Below are positions 53,601 through 62,600 of a DNA stretch of 64,000 bases, one piece after another (position 1 is the first letter of the stretch; each line of letters begins with the position of its first letter). Location of the stretch: assembly GCF_963678635.1 (NCBI RefSeq), contig NC_087071.1:16367613-16431612 (forward strand), written 5' to 3'. Both the position numbers and the translations under genes were made by a program. The notes beneath the pieces are model-generated. The model did not search any database, had not been told where the DNA came from, and saw nothing but the letters and a program-made list of their open reading frames with translations. The DNA comes from Symsagittifera roscoffensis (lineage: Eukaryota > Xenacoelomorpha > Acoela > Convolutidae).

Positions 53601-56600
53601 TTATGATTTACAACTCTACTAATGATTTGATGTAGCTCTTAACCAGGGGTACAACAGCAGTTGTCCGTGAAGATCTAGCAGCTCGTATGTTGATCTTTTT
53701 TCTTGTGGATAAATTGTCCTAATCTTAATCCAGATTTGAGATAGTGATCAGTTCAGTAATAGCCCAAAGTCTGTAGATGTGAATTAGTGGGTTAATTTTG
53801 ACAATGTTTTGCTATAAGTACCGGAATTTTCTTTTAAGATATATTTGTTTAAAAAACTTACAAATTTTAGTAACAGGTGATTGGTAAAAAGGGCAGCTGG
53901 AACAGAGCCAAAACCAGGTTTATTTGATAATATTGTATCCCGTTGATTGACAGGTGGGGTGGGTGCAGGTGGTGAACGTGGAGAGGGTGGGGGACTGAGA
54001 GGTGCTTCTGGAGGAGTTGTTACTGTGGCATCTTTGAGGGCTGTCACTGTGGAAGCAATGAGTAATCTTCTCAGTGCGAATATAGACGCAGGATTGATAC
54101 ATTCCATTGGTTAGTAATTGAGTCGAGTCAACAGTTTTTATCCAATCAGATTTCAGCATTAAAATCTTCTAAAATGGTTCATATTAAGCGAGCATGATAA
54201 TTGTTGTCCCTGAAATGGGGAGGATTTGATAGTCCTTTGGTCAGTGTTATTTGTATCGAGTGACTTGCAGTTTTTGTATAGAATTTTTTTGTAAACCTAT
54301 ACAAAAGTTTGTATTTTTGTTCAAATGTTTGTAAAAAGTCAAGAATTTTCTTCTGTGCGTCGGTAAGAAAGAATTTGAAACTTTTTGAGAAATCTTCATT
54401 AAAAGGCCAAACTGTGCTTTGGATAGGCGCACAATTTTGTGTCTGTATGATCCTGGATTCCAGAGACAAGTATTTAAACATGTTAAAATTTGTCGGAACT
54501 ATCAAAGGAAAATAAAGAACAAAAAGAGCGTCCTTGTTGCGGAATCCGCTTACAATGCAAAAAATACACAGTTTGGCCTCGTAACGTTTAAAACCGTTTA
54601 AAAAATCCTTAAAAATTTTGAAATCTTTTAATTTGCAGTTTGGAATGCAAAATCTTGCACCATTGGTATACAATTCTTATATGACATGAGTTGCCACATC
54701 GTAGAGTTCTTGTGCTGTACATAATTTACATTGTATTTACTTTTAATTTTTCGATTCACTTCTGCTGTTTGTAGTTTTACTAGTCTCGACTTTGTATATT
54801 TTCTTTTTTTTTCGCTTAAAAACTTTATTCTGCTCAAATTATTTCGGTTCTGAAATTGAGTCGTTTCCTAACTTTTAAGCTCCACTCTGGATCGCACAAA
54901 AGCTAAAATTTTCAGAAAAGAAATTAAAACTCTAATTATTTTATAACTAGATATGTTAGTTATAAAATAATTAAAATTTTTCATGGCAACAATTTTGTTT
55001 TCGGTTTTACGGCTTTTTCCCAAAGTTTTTTCGGCTCATTTTCCGCTCGATAAAAGTTTTTGGATTTTTGTTGAAAATTGAGCTGTGATTTGTAAGCTAT
55101 TTAAACTTCTAACTAAACAATCAAGTTAGAATTTGATAAATCAAGTTTGACTCGGAAAATTTCCGCGTATCTTTTATCATGAGTGATACGTTTTTCAACA
55201 GTACCGAGTTTGGCTACTAGTTTTGCTGTGTATCATCTAGACTAGTAGAAACTTTGAAATACCGGAAACAGCATCAAAAATGGCGTCTGTATTATTTTCT
55301 TATTAGATTTCTACATCATATTTTTTTTCATGTAATTAAGTCTCATATCAGATTTCATTTTTTTATAATAGTTGCTTTAGAATTCTGACAAGATGTATCA
55401 GCTTTCAAGAGTTCTTACAATATTTTTATGAGAATTCGAAATCCGGAAGGACTGCGTGTGGAATTTAATTATAATTTGTTAAACAGGTTTTGATATTACA
55501 CAAATTAACTCTATTATGCAAATTAATAACTTGCCCGCTCGAATGATTTTCGCTTACGCATTGATTACTCTATATTTAAGTCAATGCATGGAGCGATTAA
55601 CATTTTAACGTGAATTCTTTTTATGAAATGTAAACTCAGTATATTGATTTTCTTCATTGCTGTTTATTGTAATCAAGTTAACAGTTGTTAACCAATCAGA
55701 TTTACGCTGAGAAGTTTTAAGACCAACTTTTTTGTTCCGGCTTTTGTAACGAAAGTAACGGAATATTTGTGCTCGTGGTGATTTTTTTTCTTCAGACAAA
55801 TTTCGACTTTTTAACTAGCCATTTTTGTCAAAATTTTTCGAGATCATTCAAAAAGTATTGTTGTCCCTAGCTTAAATTTGAAAAGATATTTTACCTGTGA
55901 TCATTTTTTGTACAGTTATGGTTCAAAGATTGCCAGTTGTGTGTTTATTCGTTAAAATTTTCGTTTTGCTTTTCTTAGAAACGTATTTGAAACAATCAGT
56001 TTGCGTTTTCTATTTCTAAGAAATGCATTTCTCAGTTTCAGGATTTTTTAAAAATATTTTCTTGCATTTTACAGAAGCAAAGCTTGCGTGATAGTATGAG
56101 CTCTCCTTTTTTTCCTACCTAAGCCATAAATGTTAGTGTTCATTTTGAAAGTGTTCATTTTGATCAATAACCAGCAATTAAGTACAGCCAATTCTAAGGG
56201 TATTAACACAGACTATTATATTACAAAAAGAGCACTTTAGCTTCAAGGTATCATGGATCTGTAGCGTACAGGTAGGGAAGGAGACCCGCAAGAAAATAAG
56301 AAAGTTCAAACCTGGGCAAGGTCGGATGTTTTTAATGAACTTTTTCGTATGGTAGCTAAAATGCGTCCGCTCTATAAGTTGAGGCATGTTTGTTGGAATT
56401 TTTTTTTTCACATTGACTGGCTAATGCGTCATATTTGGCTTGCATCACTTAGCAATTATGTAGACTTATAATTGGTATGCGTTACCTCAGAAAAAATGTA
56501 CTCTTGAGTAAAGTTTTACTGATTCAGTTTTTCCCAGTAGCGTTATCGGTCATATTTTTGCTTGTGTATGTGCAACTTCGCCTTTGTGTAAAAAAAATAA

Positions 56601-59600
56601 TTTTCGCTTTTATCGTTTCGGCCATTACTTTGCAGTTTCACCGTAGAAATCATTCTGATTTGTGTTGTTTTTTTAGGTCTTGGCTACCAGAAAGATCTTC
56701 AGACTAGAGCCACTTTCATTGAAGTGCTGACGAAAATACTCCAGAGAGGAACTCAATTTGAAACACTGGCCGAAACTGTCAGATCTGATAGGTACACTGC
56801 ATTGCACTCAATCAAAGTATCATATCAATTCGATAAATGCCAGAAAATTGATTTTTGAGCTATTCTGAAACTAAATCGTCTATTAAGCAGGTTTAAATTT
56901 TAGTTGCAAACTATGCCTTCTCAAAAGAATTATTCGAAAGCCAATACCATTTTTTTTTATTTTTTTTAATTACGAAAAAGAAACCCATTAGTTTTATTTA
57001 TTGTAAGAATTTTAAATAAGCTCAAAAATTTAACGACATGCCAATTCAATACATGTTTTCGATGCAATTTAAGAGCGATTATCTGGAGAAAAAAACCAGC
57101 GCAAATATTCCTTCACTTTTTTAGAAAGTCATAACAAAGAAAATTTTGTTATTAAGCTTTGCGGAAAACGGATGTACCATTGTTTTTGATTATTTGCAAA
57201 CCAGTCTTAAGATGACGCTTGACCACCAGCGGAATTAGGGGGGGGGGCGGACGTTCCCCCCCTAGGGATTCGACCCCCTGCCTACCCAAAGGGTCCCCTT
57301 TGTACTATTTTCAGATGTCCATTTTTGGATGACTGATGCTGCTATTTCAGGAGACTAATTTTCAGGGGGGAGCGAGCGCCAAAAAAGCGATTTTTTGGTC
57401 AAAATTTTCCAAAGAGTGCCTAAAAACGCCTTTTTGGCTTTTTTTAAATTTAGCCTGCAGCGCAGAAAATTTGGTCAAAATGAGGTCTTTGTAGTGATTT
57501 GGGAGAGCTCAGAAAATAAAAAAAGTCGATATAAAAAAAGTCCACAAATCCGCCCCCCTCGAGAAAATCCTAGATCCGCCACTGCGCTTGACTGCTATCC
57601 AGCCTACTGAAAGCGCTGCGAAAAAAAATCATTTCAGTATCTCTGTTTTGCAGTTTTTAGCTCAAATTGGTTGATTTTGTAGGCTGGAAAAAGTTATTGT
57701 TGAGAGTCTGTTAAAGTAACCCTAAGAGACTTTCAAACTATATGATCAGCTATTGGTACAAAAATTAGACAAACTGTAGAAAATTATGAAAAAAGTTTCC
57801 CGAAGGAACCGAAAGTTGTAACGGGCATTAATAGTTTATCAGAGTTGCTTTTAACATCGAAAATCTTGAAAAAACTTTTATAATTGTTGATAAATTTCAA
57901 AACTTGCAAAAATTTTTTGTTCTACCAAAGAATAGCTGCGAAATCATGCAGCACAAACAGGGAACATCTCAAGCAGTTTTTTCGTCTTACTTCAAACTAA
58001 CTACTGAGTAGAAAACATTATCTTGGTCTATTAAGGGGGGGGGGGGGGAGACGTTAACTCACACCGTAGTATTTTTGTGCTAGGTATGAACAACTAGTGG
58101 ATCACGTGACTATGTTGTCAGCCGACAGAGGAGAACTGCCTATTGTGATGGCACTGTCCAGTGTCGTGTCCCCTCAACACATTGACGAACTGAGTCGCGT
58201 CCTGGTGTCTCTGTTTGATGCCAAGAATCTACTACATCAACTGTTGTTCAATTTGTTCTCGAGAGAAGTAAGTTATTACCAGTTTTGTTTCGTTATTGAA
58301 GACGAGGGAAAAAAATTGTAGTTTCATTAAAGCATTGCGGACTCATATCTATAGTTCACAATATAATGATAAATATCTCATAAATTTTCCCAGTGTCAAG
58401 GAAGAATGCTTCAATTTGCTTCAAGTTTCGCTGGTGTTGGAGACGATTATGAGAACGTTCGAGTTGTTTTCCTTCAAGTGATGATAAACTCAAATAATTC
58501 TCAATTTGTATTCTTTTCAATAATTAACAAAAAGTCTATTGTTTGATCTTTATTTCATTTAACAGTTGATATCATTGGTTTTTACTATTTTACGGGGTAG
58601 CCTTCAACAAGCTGCATGTTGGCTTTCTGGCTGCCCTAGTATGAGCTAAACTCTTTTTTGTAAATTTAGTTATCGAAAATTTATTACTCATGATGAATAA
58701 ATGAATAATTCTAGTTTTGATTGAAAATAAATTTTCTGATTGTTCAAAAAATTTTTTGCAACTCTTCTTTCAGGTAGACGCAGCGGACATTAGTTTTGAT
58801 TGAAAATAAATTTTCTGACCATGTGCAAAAAATTCTTGCAACACTCTCCTTTCAGGTAGACGCAGCGGACAACATGCACTGTTTCTTGCGTGGCAACAGC
58901 TTAGCTTGTAAAGTGATGACATACTGTTTCAAGTTCTTCGGCACTTGCTACCTCCAAGAAGTCATATCTCCTCTACTACAAGACTTGTTCAGAGAAGAGA
59001 ATATTCAGTGCTCCTATGAGGTGTGAATTCTTTGGTTTTTTGTTATTTTTCACGTTTATTTCTGTATTTTTTCCACATTTTGTTTTTCTTGTGCTAAGTT
59101 TTGACTTCAATTGATATACAGTAAATATACAGTACGATATTCAGTGCGAAGACATTTACAATTCTTTCCATTAGATTTTTAATAGTTATCTTTTTTGCTG
59201 GTCTAGGATTTTCTCCAGAAGAGGAGGAGGCTTCTAAATTACTATAAAAACCCCGCTTTTACCAAATTTTTGCGCCGCAGGCAATTTTTTTTTTTGAAAA
59301 AACAGGCAAAAAAGACGTTTTAGGCACTTTTTGAAAAAGTTTGACCAAAAAATTGCGTTTTTTTGGCGCGCGCTCCCCCTCAAAAATAGTATATATTAAT
59401 TTTGAGGGGGAGACCCTAAAAAACCGACTTGTTTTTTAGGGCCAATCAGTCATAAAATGATATCTCAAAAAAGTACAAAGCCCCCCCCCCCAAACTCGCT
59501 GGTGCACAAACTCTTTAAAAAATGTGCAGTTGACTTCGGCATATTAGTTATTTTTGTGTATTTTGGCAAATTATCATTGCAATTTTTAAGAGTAATGAAT

Positions 59601-62600
59601 GTAGTGAAGACTCTTATATAGGTCTTGCTGATTTTTTTTTTTTTTTCAGGAAGAAGTCCACGCTCTTTGTTCACGCTCAATTTTGATTTTTCGCGGTTTG
59701 ACTTGTGATTTTTTTAAGTTCAGTGTATTTCTATTGTTAAAAGGAAGGCAACTCCACTATCGAACAGCGAAATTGTAAAAGTCACGAAAAACGTGATCGA
59801 CTTTTAATTTTGAAAATGGAAATTAATTATCAGATTTCCCAGCGAAATAAAAGTTTTACCTATTGATCCAGTTTTCTCAAATTGAGCTAATTTTAACAAA
59901 AAGTGTCCAAGATAATTGTTCTACAAATTCAAAGAGATTAAGGCCGTCTAATTTTTTATTCGAAATTCAAAAGTTGAAGAATTTTGAAAAAACAAGTCGG
60001 TTTTTTTTCAGTACCCTTGCGTTCATTACTCTTTTCCAACTGTCAGTTGACTATGTTTTAAGAATTTCTAAGCATTGCTTTATCTATGGTTTCTTGCTTA
60101 ATGTATTAGAAATATTTGATCGAATAATCTTTTTTGATTTGCTGTACTTTGAATTGCTTTAACTTTAAGGTTGTTTTTGCTCACTAAATTATTACTTTTG
60201 ATTTTCGCAGGTCGACTCGACTAAACTGGAGAGGAATGAGAAGTTGGAAGACAATCAGGCCAACTTGATCGCCCTCACCGAGAGATTCTTCAACACCATC
60301 ATGATGTCATCAGAAAAGTGAGTTTTTTCCTAAGTTTCCTAGAATTAATGCAAAAAAAAATATTTGATTGGCGCTTGTTTTGTTTCTTCGGTATTATGGC
60401 TTGGATCTCAATTGAGATAAAGTTATTTTTATGGTTTAATTCTTAGAATTTAGTCTTACTTCATTTTTACTGTTTTTGCTATTTTAAGTAGTATTTCAAT
60501 TGCGATAGCAAGTGAGTTGTAATCGCGAAAAGGCAGGTTCTTGTATTTTCAGTATGTATGAAATTGAATTTTGTCGGATAAGAAGTGAACTGTCTTGTCT
60601 CACTTTAGTTTGTCTGCTAATTTTTTTGCTTAATTTCTATAAGCATGGGATTTTTTTCTTCCTTAATTTTTCATACTATATTGACCGTCACTTTGTAATT
60701 TGTAAATTACCAATTCAAAAATTGAAAGTTTTTTAATTTTTTTTTCAATCAAATTGGTTAGGCTTATATATCATCGGCTTAATCCTTTTTAACATATTAT
60801 TTACCATTTTGCGTGTTAAATTGATTTTTACCATTTTGCGTGTTCAAGAGGTGGTGTAATAGTTTTTATACTTAATTGCTCAAAAAAAATGATAAGAAAT
60901 GGTTTGCAATCGATTTTAAAAGGCTATTGTTGAAAAGACCTGAAAAATCTGATTTAAAATCGAGTTAGTTTGATATCAAAGGTAGTTAAAACATTTCGTT
61001 TCAATCAATTTTGAATCAAATTCAATCCATGTTTTTGGTTTTTTTAACAAAAACTGAACGTGATGAGTACTCTTATATAAGTTTTAGTGGTGTTTTGCCT
61101 TTTTTCAGGAAAAAGTCTTACACTTTGTACACGCTCGATTTTTTTGATTTTTCGCTGTTTGAATTTTTTCAAGTTCAGTTCATTTCTTTTGTTAGAAGGA
61201 AGGCAAAATCCACTATCGAACAGAAAAAGTGTAAAGGTCACGAAAAACGTAATTTTAATGTTCAGATTTTCCAGAGGAATTAAAAACTGTCAGTTGGCTA
61301 TGTTTTAATAATGTAGTTTTATACGTAGTTAAAATAGTTTAAATAGATTTAATTCGATTTTTAACCACTCAATTTTATAGTCACTCTATACAGTTTATAT
61401 GCAGATAATATGCAGATTTTCTATTTTTATATTATACAGTTGTTATATTATACAGTTGTTACATGGATTAATTACACATTTTTTGAGGATCTGGCACATC
61501 AATCAATCTGAATTAATTGATAAGAAATTTTGAAAAAATGCTTTGCAGTTGACTTTTTTGTGCTGATGTTTGACTTGCAAGAAAACAAAACTCGAGGTTT
61601 CATCAGCTAAATTAATTGCTTTAGATTGAATTTTTCATTTTTTGTTGATATTTTATACACAATTGCTCTTAAATTATTGATCTCCAAAAAATGTAAGTTC
61701 AAGAAATTTACCTGAACTAGCTTTTACTCACTGCGTGAAGCTTTATATTGCGAAAAGTTTGGGTGATTCTCCGAAAATTTTTGGTTCGAAGTTAGTAACT
61801 CTCCGAAAGTGACTGTATCGGACTACTGAATCTTAGGCAATAGAATCGTTTATTTTTCTACAGTAAAATTCGTTCAAATCCATTCTGAATCTGTGTCTAA
61901 ATGGGCTGAGGTAAATTGATTTTTATGCAGTATGTTGTCTGTAACAAATCGATTTAAGTCGATTTTAATCTGAAATTTTTCAGTGCACGCAACCATTTTT
62001 CATGGCATTTGTTTGTTTTCGTCTCGAAGGGCGACTACTCAAGTTTTGTCGACTATGTATACGCTAGGTGAATGAAGTTTGTTGAATGCTTGTGTTTGCT
62101 GATTTTGCTTTTTTCCAAATGTTTAAAAAAGACTTCCAACTATTCATTTTTTTGCTAGTGATTCCGTCTATTTTTATTCTCTGCCTTTCAATACTTTGCG
62201 TGCGTTTTATCGCAAATGATACGAAGCTCCGCTCTGCCTCTGTTTAATTTTGATCTATTGCTGATTTTTGTTTTGATTTTTCCAGAAAATTTTGATCATT
62301 CCTCAATAACTGATTTCTTGCAACTGAAAAACTTAGCTAAGAAGAGATTAGTAAATGATTAATTGTATTATTCTTCATTTTAAAATTCACACTTAGGATA
62401 AATTATTAAATAGGATCATAAATTATCGTTTATGATGTTTTTGATGAGATGTTAAAATTAATGAAATCATTTCGAATCAGATATAATTTTCCAAATTTAT
62501 AATAATAATACTGCAGTGTTTCCACTACACAGTGATATCACTACACTATCAAAAGTAGACATAAGGAATTCTTTTACGTTACCATCACTTGAGAGAGCGC

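Noticed and set aside
59465..59680. 71-aa minus-strand frame ending in Gly-Gly-Gly-Phe
   Set aside because: It spans a poly-C run and a repeat family; chance frame.
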